DNA of 43,723 bases from Chara braunii (taxonomy: Eukaryota > Streptophyta > Charophyceae > Charales > Characeae). Numbering within the stretch: position 1 is the stretch's first letter; each line of letters starts with the position of its first letter. The stretch is from positions 706,780 to 750,502 of the forward strand of contig BFEA01000487.1 in assembly GCA_003427395.1 (NCBI GenBank), given 5' to 3'. The translations under genes were made by a program, and so were the position numbers. The notes beneath the pieces were generated by a model. The model was given only the letters and a program-made list of their open reading frames with translations. It was not told where the DNA came from and ran no database searches. Positions 19,751 through 30,824 of the stretch are shown here, piece after piece.

Positions 19751-20592
19751 CGTTCCGAGAATCGGGGAGGGGAGAGGAGGGTCGGGTACACGTGTCCCTG
19801 TAGCCTTTCAGTAGAATCGCCACTTGTCCGTGTCGAGGCTCCCTTGCTGGTTCCGGGTCGCACCAGGTGGTCACTTCCTCACCTCTTGGCACCTTGTTGG
19901 GACGATGAAGTCGTGTTAGTCCGTCTGCGTTGCCGTGTTTCTCGTGTTTCCGATGACGGATGTCAAAGTCCATGCTCTGCAGTATGGTGGCCCATCGTCC
20001 GATCATGCCCGAGTAATCCTTGGACTTCTTCAGTGTCAGCAGCGGTTCGTGGTCGGTTACCAGTGTGAATCTTCGACCATACAAATATGCTCGGAAATGA
20101 CTGATCCCCCACAAGGCTGCATAGCATTCCCCCGTTGGGGCCGCGTAGTTGGGTTTACAGGACGACACCGTTTTGGACACATATTCCACCACGTGTTCGA
20201 GGCCGTCGGGTCTCACCTGGGCCAAGATCGCTGAGACCGCCTCCGGTTGCCAATCGGTGATGAGAACAAAGGGGTTTTCCGGGTCCGGCCTTATAATGAC
20301 CGGGGCTGAAACCAGGGCCGCCTTGAGTTCTCCAAAAAGCCCGATCGCACTGTGGGGTCCAGATCAACGGCTGATCTTTCTTTAGCAGATTTGTGAGCAG
20401 TCCCGCGATCGCTGCAAACCCCTTGATGAACCTTCGATAGTACGAGGCCAAACCCAAAAAGACGCGGACTTGTATTATCGATGTTGGCACCGACGCGTCT
20501 CTCACAGCTATCACTTCTGGGGCTCCGGCTGCAACCCTTGGTTCGTAACGACGTGGCCGAGGAAGGAGATCTCCGTGAGGAAAAACTGACAC
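19751..20592 (-). pseudogene. RT connection and RNase H of element 1
   Basis: The frame 20592-20155 begins with the RT thumb/connection pattern VRVFLGLASYYRRFIKGF, then LLKKDQPLIW. It shifts near 20300 into the frame 20225-19734. That frame holds the RNase H part: VVEYVSKTVSSCKPNYA, GECYAALWGISHFRAYL, TDHEPLLTLKK and HGNADGLTR. RNase H degrades the RNA template during reverse transcription. Two frameshifts separate it from RT and from the PHD-like domain. The tail (about 19830-19751) is not conserved. Confidence 0.85.
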
Positions 20593-21863
20593 TTCTCAAC
20601 CGCCACTTTGAACCTTGCGTCCTTCAATGCGTGCGGTGTCCACTCAATGTGTTGCACATGTCCCTCATAAGAAGCAGAAAAGATAAGGATGTCATCCATA
20701 TATACAATCACGCAGTAGTTGATTATGCTCTGCGCCAGCCGAGTTTTTCGCACGAAGTTTTGGAAAGTCATATTCATCGCACGATGAAACGTGGCTGGAG
20801 CGTTGCAAATTCCCATCGGGCATCTGACCCATTGCCAAGTTCCTTCGAAAAGAATAAACACCGTTTTAGGGCGGCCTTCTTTTCGAACCAGAAGATGATG
20901 GAACCCATGTCGAATATCAAATTTACTAAAGAATCGAGCCCCCCCGATAGCATCCAACAACTCATCAATCTGGGAAAGGGGATACACATCCTTAATTGTG
21001 ATATCATTCAGCTTTCGGTAATCGATGCAAATGCGAATACCTCCCGACTTTTTCGGTACAATTACAACCGGAAACGACCATGGCCCGATAGCGGGTTCGA
21101 TCCAACCGTTACCTTCGAACTCCTTAATCCTCTTAAATGCGGTTGCTCTTTGCGCCGGTGAATAGCGATAAGGAGCGCAGCTAACGGGCGGATGATCCCT
21201 CGTGAGGATCGCATGCTCGATCACAGTAGATAGCCCAATATCACTGTCGTCCTCGCTCAATACCTCAGCATAGCCATGCAGCACATCAATCAGGGATCCT
21301 CGGATATCTTGGGGGACATGACTGGGGATGATGATTACTGCTTCTTTCGCGATTTTCAGGGGTGCTTCGATCCAATCCACCTTTCGTGATCGCCTGTCAT
21401 GCACACTAGAAAACATCGAACTACTAGTTCGGACTGAGAAGATTGTAGCAACCATTTGTGATTCAGCCGGACTGATCATCTCAGTTTCTTTAACTTCGGC
21501 GTCGGTTTCGGAGTCATCGACATTCTTAGTTATCTCCATTCCTGTTAATCCCGTCATTTTCCGCATGAGATCCGGAACGTCTGTTATCGGAGCTTTTGCC
21601 TCTTCCTTGATTAGGGCGATCATGGCTCCTTGCGTGAGCAGTGACCTAGGGGGGGAGACAGAAAGATCGAGATAGTGGTTCATTTGCCGATACCGAGTCC
21701 GAAGTGAAAGCGTGCTTTCGTATAGCGTGAGAGAGGGTTCCAAAATATCAGCCATATCAGAGATTTGCAAGATCGGCTCTCCTGAGAATATCGCAGGAGA
21801 AGTTTGTCTATCCGGGGGTAGAGAGCGGCTGGGCTCGCTTTTCTCTGATCTTAGATCGAATGT
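20511..21863 (-). pseudogene. Reverse transcriptase of element 1
   Basis: Largest intact stretch of the element: 419 codons from 21770 to the stop at 20511, with the same frame open up to the TGA at 21864. RT blocks in order: EHAILTRDHPPVSCAPYRYS, then VVIVPKKSGGIRICIDYRKLN, KFDIRHGFHHL, WVRCPMGICNAPATFHRAM, and the catalytic YMDD box at 20691-20702 (IVYMDDILIFS). The fingers and palm are complete. The frame breaks just after SFLGHVVTNQG, where it shifts into the connection domain. An N-terminal stretch of about 150 residues before the RT core is a linker of unknown role. Confidence 0.92.
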
Positions 21864-22793
21864 TCAAGTAGTGGCTGGGATCATCCGAAATTCTTCTTTC
21901 GCCTCACGATCGAACATTTCGACTAACTGCTTCCATTCTTTTTCGCTGGGCATGTTGTTCAGTTCTTCCTTATAATCATCTTCATTGAACTCATCTTCCC
22001 ACATAGGAGGTTTTTCATCATCAGGGTTCGGGAAAGGCTTCTCGAGATTCTGAATCATTCTTATCTGGTCGATATTGGGATACTTTCGTGGTGATCGAAT
22101 GGAGATCCAGAGAGAAAGCATTTGAGGTTTCCCTCCTGTGTGAGTAAGAATGAGTTGTTTCGAATCAAAATGGATTCTTGCGCCTACCACCATCGCCCAG
22201 GGGAGTCCTAACAATATCGAATAAGAATGCACGTCAATGACTAACGCGTTAACCAGCACATGCACTCGCCCCACTCTGATCGCAACATTCTCGATGATCT
22301 CTACGATATTCATGGCTTCCTCATCAACCGAGACATAGTTGTCCTTTCCAGGCAAAGGAAGGATGAAATTCATTCGTCCGGTCTTTTGGACGGTGTTCAG
22401 AGAGACAGCTACTGCTGATGATCCAGTGTCAATCATCGCATCGAATGGTTTGCCCTAGACGTCGCAGTCACATTCCGCACTTTTCCATATGACCGATCGT
22501 ACACGCACAAAGTGGTCTTTCTCTGCATATGAGATGGCAGCAATTCTGGTCGTTTCTGGTGCATTCAACTCGACTGTTGGAGGAGGGTTAGTCTCGCTCT
22601 CATCTTCCTGCTTTTTCTTCAACATACGCTGAACACGCTGATAGGTGAAGCGCTTCTGATTCTTCTGACATTGCTGCAGAAGTTTGTCGTTCGCAGCTTC
22701 AGATATAGTCAGTAGGTGTCCTACAGGGATTGGTACTCTAATATCCAAATGTTTGAGTGTTTGTAGGAGGTCGGGGTCCGGGTTCTGATTCAC
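21864..22793 (-). pseudogene. Retroviral-type aspartic protease of element 1
   Basis: This protease processes the polyprotein. The active site MIDTGSSA (D codon at 22428-22430) and the second strand ILLGLPWAMVVGARI with the usual hydrophobic-hydrophobic-G pattern are both present. Upstream in the same frame 112 codons (22793-22455) form a Lys/Glu-rich Gag-Pro linker, interrupted by TAG at 22455-22457 eight codons before the active-site Asp. The protease frame ends at TGA 21864-21866 and continues in the same frame into RT, so protease and RT were one polyprotein. Gag is in a different frame, as is common for gag-pol. Confidence 0.85.
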
Positions 22794-22959
22794 GTTCGAC
22801 CCAGTCGAGTTCTTCTTTGGCGGGTCGGATCGCTCCGATCAGTCCAGCCAACTGGAGATACTCGGTCGGGTCGACGATATCTGTTGCCTCGGAAGAAGAT
22901 CCTAACGTGGACGCGCCTGAATCGACCGAGGAGGGTTGATCAGTAATGAACGAGGAAAC

Positions 22960-24054
22960 TTATCTCGCGTGTTCTAATACTGCAGCCACCCGACCTTGGT
23001 TCAAAGCTACGGGCGCGGCCGCAGGAGGCGGCTGATTTCGTTTCGGTTGGGGGTATTCTCGTGCAAAGTGTTGTTTGCAGTTGTAACATTCAATTCTTCC
23101 TGTTGGGTTAGCCATGTGAAGGGGAGCAGTCGGATGGGCTGCTCCTCCAGCGGGAGGAGCGGTAAGCAAGGGGTACTGAGGGGGAACGGGGCGAGAAGAA
23201 CTGGGATTAGCCTTTACGAGTTTGGTCATGATTTGCTCCAGTCGATCCATCAGGGAAGTCTGCATCTGCAGCAGGTTATTCATCCATTCGGACTGTTTGG
23301 TCGTAGCGGTATGGATCATCTGGGCTAGGTGCAGGTTGGTGATGGGGACAGATGAGGCTTCTTGAGCCATGACCGTGTTCACAGGCACCGCTTTCGCAGG
23401 AAGAGGCGGTTTCGAGAGGGGTAGAGAGTGGTACGGGGAAGGATCGGGGATGAATCATCCTACGACTCTGAGTCAGGACCGTCTCTTGGCCGCCACGTCT
23501 TGGGTCGTGTTTGAAATATCCTCTTCTCCCTGACTGATATACTTACGCGTGTCCAGCAGATCCAACTCGAGGGCCTTGGCAATGATGACCGATAGTTGGT
23601 TTGTCTTAGGAGGGACCTTTTTCTGCAGTTTTGCCTTTAACACGGGATTGTGGAGATGATCGATGAAAAAATCACGAGCCGCGTTTTCTTCCCATCCCGA
23701 TTTATCCAAGGCGGTCTGAATATGATCCACGAAATCGGGTAGCAGTTCCCCTGGTTCCTGCGGGCGAGTTTTCAGAACGAACCAGGCAGCGTCTTCACTA
23801 AATGCATCAAATCGCGCTAGGAATGCCCTCTTGAAAGTATCCCAATCTACCCATCTATGCCTTCTAAACCAATCGTGCGCAGTGTTTCGGAGTAGCAAGG
23901 TGATGACGTGGGGGAGGTCCTCTGCGCCATAGCCCTGTGCTTGCACGGCTTCAAGCCATGCCTCCGGGTGAGTGTAGTTAGGATAAAAAGGAAAGGTAGC
24001 AGGGATGCTTACCATCACCTCGAGAGGCGCTCCATTAGCATCAGCCATGGGCAT
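22960..24054 (-). pseudogene. gag of element 1 with degenerate zinc knuckle
   Basis: Frame from ATG at 24054. The capsid core shows HPEAWLEAVQAQGYG, then TAHDWFRRHRWVDWDTFKRAF and LLPDFVDHIQTAL, the retrotransposon Gag pattern. Two in-frame TGA codons (23473-23475 and 23455-23457) interrupt it. The same frame continues to a Pro-rich region and a nucleocapsid motif ECYNCKQHFAREYPQ near 23060-23095. Compared with C-X2-C-X4-H-X4-C, two residues before the His are missing and the last Cys is Tyr, so zinc binding should be lost. Only about 40 bp separate the ATG from LTR sequence, leaving no room for a primer-binding site. Confidence 0.88.
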
Positions 24055-24095
24055 TTCTGTTCGGGCCTCAGCAAATCTTTGCCGAGTGACGGGAG

Positions 24096-24613
24096 GAAGA
24101 AGGATGGTGCGAGGGACGGAAGGAAGGAAGAAGGAGGGAGCTTGCTCGCATAACGCCGGTCGGCAAGAGAAAAATGGGCACCAAAACAGTTGCAGTTTTT
24201 CCCAATCCTATGCAAATTCAAAATTGAAAGTGCCATATCCGCGCGCAAAACAGGCGCGGGAAAGAAAATCTCCCATCGATTCACATTCATACAAGAATTT
24301 CCCAGAGTCATCAAGGTCGAGTCCAAGCACATTCGCGCACGGAAGGTCACGCGGTATTCCGATAATTCCGAGATTTCTAACTGCCGAGCCAAATTCAAAG
24401 CGCGCTCGCTAAGGCGCGCGAAATTCCCATGCATTTTCAATCAGAAAAGAAAAAAGAGCGGACAGATTCCCGCAAGGTACCTTTAATCCAGCACAGGTAG
24501 CAGAGAGGGGGGGGGGGTCTCGAGGTCGAACTGTACACCTATGGATGCCGAAAAACACAAGAAAAAGAGAAGGGTCCGGAAGATGGCGCAGGTCCGGAAA
24601 CTAGTACGTCACA
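24096..24613 (-). mobile_element. Truncated 5' LTR of element 1 (first 518 bp only)
   Basis: Nearly identical to 15381-15907, ending at the same TGTGACGTAC terminus (24613). It stops at GAAGAAGGATGG (24096), where it joins the gag leader. The TATA box, leader, LORF and primer-binding site found in the full LTR are absent here. The loss of about 2.1 kb is either a deletion, possibly through the shared GAAGAAGG stretch, or an assembly collapse. Confidence 0.85.
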
Positions 24614-24700
24614 AGACCAGCCCTTTGGCTCCAATCTATTCGTGGGGAGTTGCACCTGCTGGAAATTGGGTGCAGTGCAACCCTGTCATGGAGGTCTGGG
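24614..24700 (-). repeat. Remnant related to the structured repeat at 28088
   Basis: On the minus strand CAACTCCCCACGAATAGA follows a hairpin TGCACC...GGTGCA. The copy at 28111-28140 has GCTCCCCACGAATAGACTG. The copy ends at the LTR terminus, so element 1 inserted into or next to it. Confidence 0.45.
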
Positions 24701-24774
24701 ACCCCTCAGCCAAGGTTCAATGATCTCTCTATCCATGTTCAATGATTCAATGATGATTCAATGATGATTCAGTG

Positions 24775-24776
<2 letters not shown>

Positions 24777-24835
<59 letters not shown>

Positions 24836-24880
24836 NNNNNNNNNNNNNNNNNNNNNNNNNNNNNNNNNNNNNNNNNNNNN

Positions 24881-24972
<92 letters not shown>
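24777..24972. repeat. Compound (CT)n-(AC)n microsatellite with assembly gap
   Basis: CT repeats at about 24777-24835, 45 N (24836-24880), TC repeats to about 24926, then AC repeats to 24972. The gap lies inside the repeat, so its true length is unknown. Confidence 0.95.
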
Positions 24973-26533
24973 TCCCGCCTCCTCCCCATCTAGGTACGAG
25001 CTTTTTCATCACTGTTGTCATTGCCCTCCTGATCACTGTCTTTCATGTCGCCAGAATCATTGAAATCCACGCTCCTGTTTTCATTTTTTTTTTTATCCCA
25101 ATAAAGTGTACCGCCCAGACCAGCGTTATCATCTTCCCTTTATTTAACCGCAGTCCTCTGATTCCAATGATTCATGCCACCATTATCCTCATTCTCATCA
25201 TCATCATAGTCGTCACCGTTTTGAGGTGATTCCAACAATTCCAACGATTCCAACAATTCTTTAACGCCATCATTGTCGCCATCCCCTTGTCTTCTGATTC
25301 CAACGATTGATGGCGAGACCCAGCAGAGGAGGGGTGCAGCGCGACCGGGAGTGCTGCACCCTGCCGATCTCACCGTCGGACTACGTAGGAGTGGGCAGGC
25401 GTGGACGGGCGCATGGCGATGAAGGGTAACGGGGCGCATCAGGAAGCAGAGAGACATGGAGGAAGAGGATGCGGCACTTGGCGAGGAAGGGCGATCGGGA
25501 GTAGGAGCGAGCGGAGAGGCACGATGGAAGAGGATGCGGGCAGGGCATGTGACGAGCGTTGAAGGGTGAAAGGAAGAGGGTTTAGGGCGGGGGGTTGGGG
25601 GGGTGGCCATGGTCGGTGTGTTAACCGCTTTCGTGGATTAAACCAGCGTGCAAGATTCACTGTCGGAGTCGTCATCAGCCGCTGAGTTCCAAGGCACTCA
25701 TGAGGGTTCTCTTCTTGATGATATGCGAATAGGGCGGAATTTCGAAAGGGGCAACGGATTGGTGTAAGGATGAGGTCTTCTCTCCTCTTTTCTTCAACGG
25801 GGTGGTAAGTGGATATGGACGGATGCTTGAACCCCCTGTGGCGCCTTGCTAACGGGTTTGGTGAGGTGGAGCCACACTTTTTTCTGGTTTTCTTTTGGGA
25901 ACCGGAAGATGGTCGTCAAAGTTTTCAGTGCTAGCGTTGCTCAGAGCCTAGGTGCTAGTATTGGGAGGTGGTTCTCCTCCCCCGAAGATGCTGGGGTAGG
26001 GTTTGAGGGAGTTGTGGTAAGTTGGGGGCTGTTGAAGAAAAAGGGAGAGGGATTATTTGGTGGATTGTTGCTCTTATCGTTACGTCCTGGATTAGTCCGG
26101 AGGTCATACTTAGGGTCGTCTTGTCTGGGTTGATGCTAATACTGATTACGTTCGAAAGGTTTCTCTCTTTCTCACGCTCTGTAAAGTAATTTTGTAATAT
26201 TTCCTTAGTGTTGAAATTTCCTATGATTGCTCTAGGTTTCGACTATAAATCTTCTCGGATAAATCAATTGAAAATTTTCATAGTAGTGGTTGAAAGCCTT
26301 AATTAGGGCAGTTGATGGTATATCCCAATGATAATTTGTATGTTTGTTATAAATTTTGATTGTCGATCTGTTTCTTCTGCTTTGTAATTCCTGATTTACG
26401 GTCATGATTTACGGTCTGAGCGATTTCCTGAACCTCGGGTCCGGAAAATCAGACTCGAAAGTCCGGTTGGACATCAAAATCGGTTCTCTATTGTGTTTAT
26501 CTACTTGGATTTTCTAAGTCATCAAATCGTATA
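24973..26533. other. Unassigned sequence, low-complexity parts
   Basis: No gene recognised. 25160-25270 is a degenerate CATCAT/CCAACGATT repeat that resembles parts of 28180-28410 (shared CACCGTTTTGAGG). Open frames such as 25140-25610 (-) run through this simple sequence and carry no family motif. Confidence 0.45.
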
Positions 26534-26707
26534 TTCGGTCTGAGCGATTTTCCTTTCCCGATCTTATCTGTACCTCGATGGAATTCCTGACTTCGATGCT
26601 AATTAGTTTTTGCTTAGTAATTAGTCTTAGCGATTTCTCTATTTTCCAATCTTATTTGTATAGCGATGGATTTTCTGATTTTGGTGCTATTTAGTTTTCT
26701 TAGTAAT
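26534..26707. repeat. Two-copy tandem repeat, about 87 bp
   Basis: Both copies carry GGTCTGAGCGATTT or GTCTTAGCGATTT, then CCGATCTTAT or CCAATCTTAT, GCGATGGA or TCGATGGA, TTCCTGA or TTTCTGA, TGCTAATTAG or TGCTATTTAG and CTTAGTAATT. They are clearly diverged. A third partial copy of GGTCTGAGCGATTTCCTGA lies at about 26413-26432. Confidence 0.75.
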
Positions 26708-27900
26708 TGGGCGCAGGTTTTTGAATCTTTAGTTTGAGTCTGTTTTGGGGGGCATGGAAATCTTGAGGCTCAACATGAGCGTTGTAGGGCTTGGGCTTAC
26801 AAGTATTGATCGGGGTTATTTCCTCAGGATTGGAGCTCCTCCCTGTGAGGGCTACACAAGGTGGAAGGTGTTGTCCTTGAGAGGGTAGGGGCGGTATTGT
26901 GGGATTGTCCTTTTCTGGGCCGCGCTGCTTTTCGGGTCGGATCCGTATGGCGGTTGGGGAGACTGGACAAGGGGTGCTGAAGTTAGCAAGATGAGAGGTA
27001 GAGAAGGTTGTTTCACTGGGAGGGGGTGGGACAGGAGGAAAGAGGGAACTCCAGCTTTGCGGGGGCATACTCTAGGGGGAATTGTATGTTGTTGAGGAAG
27101 CGGGAATGACCGTTTAGGGGGTTGTTCTGAACTGGGGTCGGTGTGGTGAGGGGGCACCCTTCGGCGGAGACAGTGTAAGGACAGAGGAATGTTTCTGAGG
27201 GAGGAGCAATCTTGGGAATTTTTTGTGAGTTCTTCATGAGCAGTCGAGCTTTGAATGGACACCGGAACCGCCACAGGATGAGGGGTAAGTTTTTCCTCCC
27301 TCCCTCTCGTTTTGTGGGGGTAGACGGGATTTTCTCTGCCTTTGTCAGAGTCCAATTTTTTCTGAAGGAGGGCAGGGGGGGTTAGAACCGGAGAATGGGA
27401 TCTAGTCAGGAGACTCTCAATAGCGGAATGCCTGTTAGGCAAGTAGGTCAGAAGAACGAAGTTGGGACGACGCAGGCCGGTGCTGAAGCTTTTGCTCTGT
27501 GACTTAAGGGGGGCTTGAGGCTTGTGGAGTTATGCTGAGGGTGGAAGGCATAACCAGTTCGTTCGACGTAGCGGGTGTCGGGGTATTAACCCTTTAACCT
27601 GTGTCAGGGGCTTGCCGTTAAGGGAAGTGTCGAGGGAGGGAGGCACCTCCTGTCCGTCAGAACTAGGTTGGTCAGTACTAGGGAAGGTTCTGGTGCCCTG
27701 TTACCGTAGCATGAAGGGGGTATGAGACCAAGTGAGTTCTGGTACGTGGACTGAAAGCCTGGACAATCTTTCCGTCTGTTGAAGGGGGAATTTTGGATAA
27801 TATGTTGTTTCAGTTTTGACCCCCCGCTCATATAGTTTTTCAAGCCTTTCCAGATATTTTTAAAAAATAGGCCGGTAGGTCAACAGTTATTCATGGTTTC
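26708..27900. other. Unassigned sequence with a long minus-strand frame
   Basis: A 196-codon Pro/Ser-rich frame lies at 26852-27442 (-). It shows no family motif or domain that I recognise, and its composition follows the local C-rich bias, so I do not call a gene. The rest also shows nothing recognisable. Confidence 0.4.
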
Positions 27901-27904
27901 GTAA

Positions 27905-28035
27905 AATGCTCTTGAACTTCTTTTTTAGTTCTCAAATTGTTCTTAGCCAAAATTCTCAGATTGTCTTAAAATTCTCCTGAACTCTTTTTGTAGTTCTCAG
28001 ATTGTTCTTAGTCAAAATTCTCAGATTGTTCTTAG
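27905..28035. repeat. Tandem repeat, about 63-bp period
   Basis: CTTGAACTTCTTTTTTAGTT, then CTCAAATTGTTCTTAGCC and AAAATTCTCAGATTGT, is repeated once with changes (CCTGAACTCTTTTTGTAGTT and so on). Inside, TTCTCAGATTGTTCTTAGTC recurs with a shorter period. Confidence 0.75.
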
Positions 28036-28087
28036 TCGAAGCCAGGTAATGACCCTCGTATTCCAAATCCTTTATATCATTTTATAT

Positions 28088-28174
28088 GGGACGCTGGGCC
28101 CGGTTCCCAGCACGTGTTGCTCCCCACGAATAGACTGAAGTATTGGTCCCTTAAAAAAAATAATAAAAAAAAAA
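28088..28174 (+). mobile_element. Cloverleaf-like structured retroposon with A-rich tail
   Basis: GGGAC (28088) pairs with GTCCC (28146-28150). Inside are three hairpins: GCTGGG-CCCGGTT-CCCAGC (28093-28111), CGTG/CACG (28113-28128) and AATA/TATT (28129-28144) with loop GACTGAAG. A tail AAAAAAAATAATAAAAAAAA follows. The whole is a four-way, tRNA-sized fold directly joined to an A tail. Related copies lie at 11582 (+), 31592 (-) and, partly, 24614-24700 (-). Confidence 0.5.
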
Positions 28175-28184
28175 TTCAACGATT

Positions 28185-28330
28185 GATATCACCATTATTA
28201 TCATCATCATCAATATTATCCTCCTTATCATTATCGTGATCATCATCACCGTCATCATCATAATCATAATCAAAATCATAATCATAATCATCATCATCAT
28301 CATAATCATCATCACGGTCGTCATGGTCAT
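28185..28330. repeat. ATC/TCA trinucleotide-rich microsatellite
   Basis: Interrupted ATCATCATC/ATAATC repeat over about 140 bp. Apparent Met/Ile- or Asp-rich frames here are simple-sequence artefacts. Confidence 0.9.
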
Positions 28331-29439
28331 TATCACTCCCTAAACCGTGAATATCATCCCGTATATTTCTCAAATGGACATCATGCGCTGTCAATGGCTC
28401 ACCATCACCGTTTTGAGGCCAATGGCACTGCCCTATCACACACATCCATCTTAGTTCACACCCATAGTTCGAGCACCGCACGTTTAACTCCATAAGAAGT
28501 TTGCGGTCGTTTCTTCAGAGTATTCTTAATCTGGTCGAGCTTTTAGCTTTTTCGAAGAATCCTTCCTAGCGACTGTTTCTCGTTGTCGCTGACTCTCACA
28601 TTCCTTCTTCTAGCTACCGCTTAATCATTATATCCCCCACTGACTCCTTACTACTGCCAATTTCTCGCCACCACCAACACCTCATTTTCAATACTTTCCC
28701 CACCATCTGACCACTACAGGTGAACGCCTGCTATTGGCAGGTTCCGAAGCTCCTGTTTTCTTTTGCGTGTCCAGCCCTTGATTCCTGCCCGGATCTTAAC
28801 GCTTCCTCTACGACTCATAAATGTCTCATCAGCAAAGATTCCTTTCCCAACTTCACGACACAAGTAGCCACACTGAGGGTTGCGTAGTATCAAGAACGGC
28901 CCAAAAAGGAAGGCAGTAGTCAACCATCCGACCCTTCCTCTTTTTGCCCTCTTGTAGTGACGTTAGCCTGTAGCAGAAGCTAGATACGCCAACACGTTTC
29001 AAATGCAGCTCGCCTCCAGTCTTTCCTCTTCAGTCGGCAAGTGTCTCTTCTCCAGAGAATCCTCTTCCCCCTCTTGTGGTAGAATGTAATTGGACCTTCG
29101 GTTGGAGAAGTTCGTCGCTACTTTAGAAATGACTCTCTTTTGCTCAAAGTCCGCAGCAACACCATCGCACTCTCGTCGTCAATATAGCATTCTTTGTGGC
29201 GGTTGCTTCTACTACTCCCATGTACCTCATCTGTCGGGTAGACCGTATCCTCTCAAAACATTTGCACTCTTCCTCACCTTTACTCTCCCTTACAAACGTA
29301 CTTATACTTGTCCCGTACACTTATGAACGAACTGTTTTCTGTAGACGCGTGATTTTCTGCGCGATGATACTTCAGGGGTTGATTGAGGGGGGGCCTGCCC
29401 AATTACATGAATGCACTCGTCTTTTAGAAAAAGGGTGGT
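28331..29439. other. Unassigned sequence
   Basis: No gene or element recognised. The 5' part of the LTR remnant starting near 29440 may extend a few hundred bases into this stretch, given the spacing of TATA and LTR start in the other copies, but I could not see a border. Confidence 0.4.
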
Positions 29440-30244
29440 CCCACAACGGTTGGTAGTTGATCGCGCCTTAGTGAGCACGAAAAATAATTGTTGTCATAGC
29501 TTCTTTCTTGTTTTCCTGTGAGGAATGGGGAATTTTGGCGTGATCATCGCGCAGGGGAATCTTTTTTCAATCCTTTTGAATTTTCAACTGAAGTCGAGCC
29601 CATGCGGGTTCTCATAATTCCTTTTTGCAAATAGGACTTAAATTAGGCTAGGAATTGGGTGCATCGTAATATTACCTGCAACTGCACGGTGCTTCTTGCT
29701 TTCGCGCGCTCTGTTGCGTCAGGGTTCGTGCTCTGGCTTTCCGCGCAAGTTCTCTTCTTGGCAAAGCGTAAATGTAACTGTAATCTCCTCCTTCTTTATA
29801 TCTTCGTCGCGCCCCTGCGCGCTCATATTTTCCTCAATCTTATTGGTCTGAACGATGCATGACTGGATCGATGTGTGGAGAGTGGCTACGTCCCTCACGC
29901 CGCGGCCCGACCATGCAGTCGTACACACTTCCTTCCTTCTCCTTCTCTCTCACTCAGGCACAATCCCGACTATTTCTTGGGGGCGCTCATGGTATCATGA
30001 TAACTCTTGCAAGCGCAATTAACTCTCTCTCTAATCAACTTTGGAGTTAGCGCGGTCAAGAGGATCGGCTAACGGGAAGGAGCAAGATGGTGAGTAGGGA
30101 GTTGGGCAATCTGACGAGCTCGTGTTGGGTATGCAGGGTTGACGTGTGGCTGCGAAGGACTTTGGCACACAGGCGAACCCCGGCTTGCATGTTTAGACTA
30201 AGCGGGGTGACGAGGCGACGGACTGCCCGCATCGGGGTGGTGGG

Positions 30245-30245
<1 letters not shown>

Positions 30246-30315
<70 letters not shown>
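30246..30315 (+). repeat. (GA)n microsatellite inside the LTR
   Basis: About 35 GA units with one AAG interruption, at the same LTR position as the short CT tract at 8173-8190 and the 165-bp CT tract at 41572-41736. Confidence 0.95.
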
Positions 30316-30316
<1 letters not shown>

Positions 30317-30824
30317 ACGGGAGGTGTTGAAATGATGCTTTGTCCTCGACCTTTCTACGCAATTTTGGTGTCTGGCGCAAACCATCTTTTGTTCATAATT
30401 GTCTCAGGTCTTTTCTTTTTCCTTTGTAAAATTTGATGGATGATTAAGTTTGTCCTCTCCCCGCCTCTTTCTTCTTGTACTTGAGTGCCAAGCTGATGGA
30501 TTAATTGCCCGCACTCGACCCGTGTAAGTTCTCTGGCCAATTGGATGTTTTTGATGCATGTGTGTTTGTTGTTGTCTTGTCCTTTTTGTAATATAGATGA
30601 GCATGGCGGTTGATCAGGCGCCTGCTTCACACTGAGCCCACTGGGCGATCCGAAGGGCCGATGCACGAATATTGAACCAGCCTGATCGAAGGCAGATCGT
30701 GTGTACCCACATATACGCCCGACCGTCGGAGGCCATCGCATGCACACGTGTCTACAGGATTTGCCCCCGATCCGGTTGCCGGCGAGGCACTTCGAATGTA
30801 TGGATTCCCATCCCACCCCGCAGT

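Larger units (their letters stand above)
13255..24613 (-). mobile_element. Ty3/gypsy LTR retrotransposon (element 1), decayed, about 11.4 kb
   Basis: Order on the minus strand: truncated 5' LTR (24613-24096), gag, protease, RT, RNase H, PHD-finger-like domain, integrase with C-terminal domain, unknown post-pol ORF, 3' LTR (15907-13255). Integrase lies after RNase H, which defines Ty3/gypsy rather than copia order. The 3' LTR has short inverted termini TGTGAC...GTCACA. The two LTR segments differ at roughly 25-35 places in about 520 bp by eye, so the insertion is not young. The coding region holds at least five in-frame stops and several frameshifts. I saw no classic polypurine tract just upstream of the 3' LTR and no clear target duplication. 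Confidence 0.88.

Noticed and set aside
20481-21161. 226-codon plus-strand ORF antisense to RT
   Set aside because: Shadow of the reverse transcriptase coding strand; no independent motifs.
25140-25610. 156-codon minus-strand ORF
   Set aside because: Runs through CATCAT/CCAACGATT simple repeats that give an acidic tail; no family motif.
26852-27442. 196-codon minus-strand ORF as a host gene
   Set aside because: Pro/Ser-rich composition follows local base bias; no domain, motif or homologous copy in the window.
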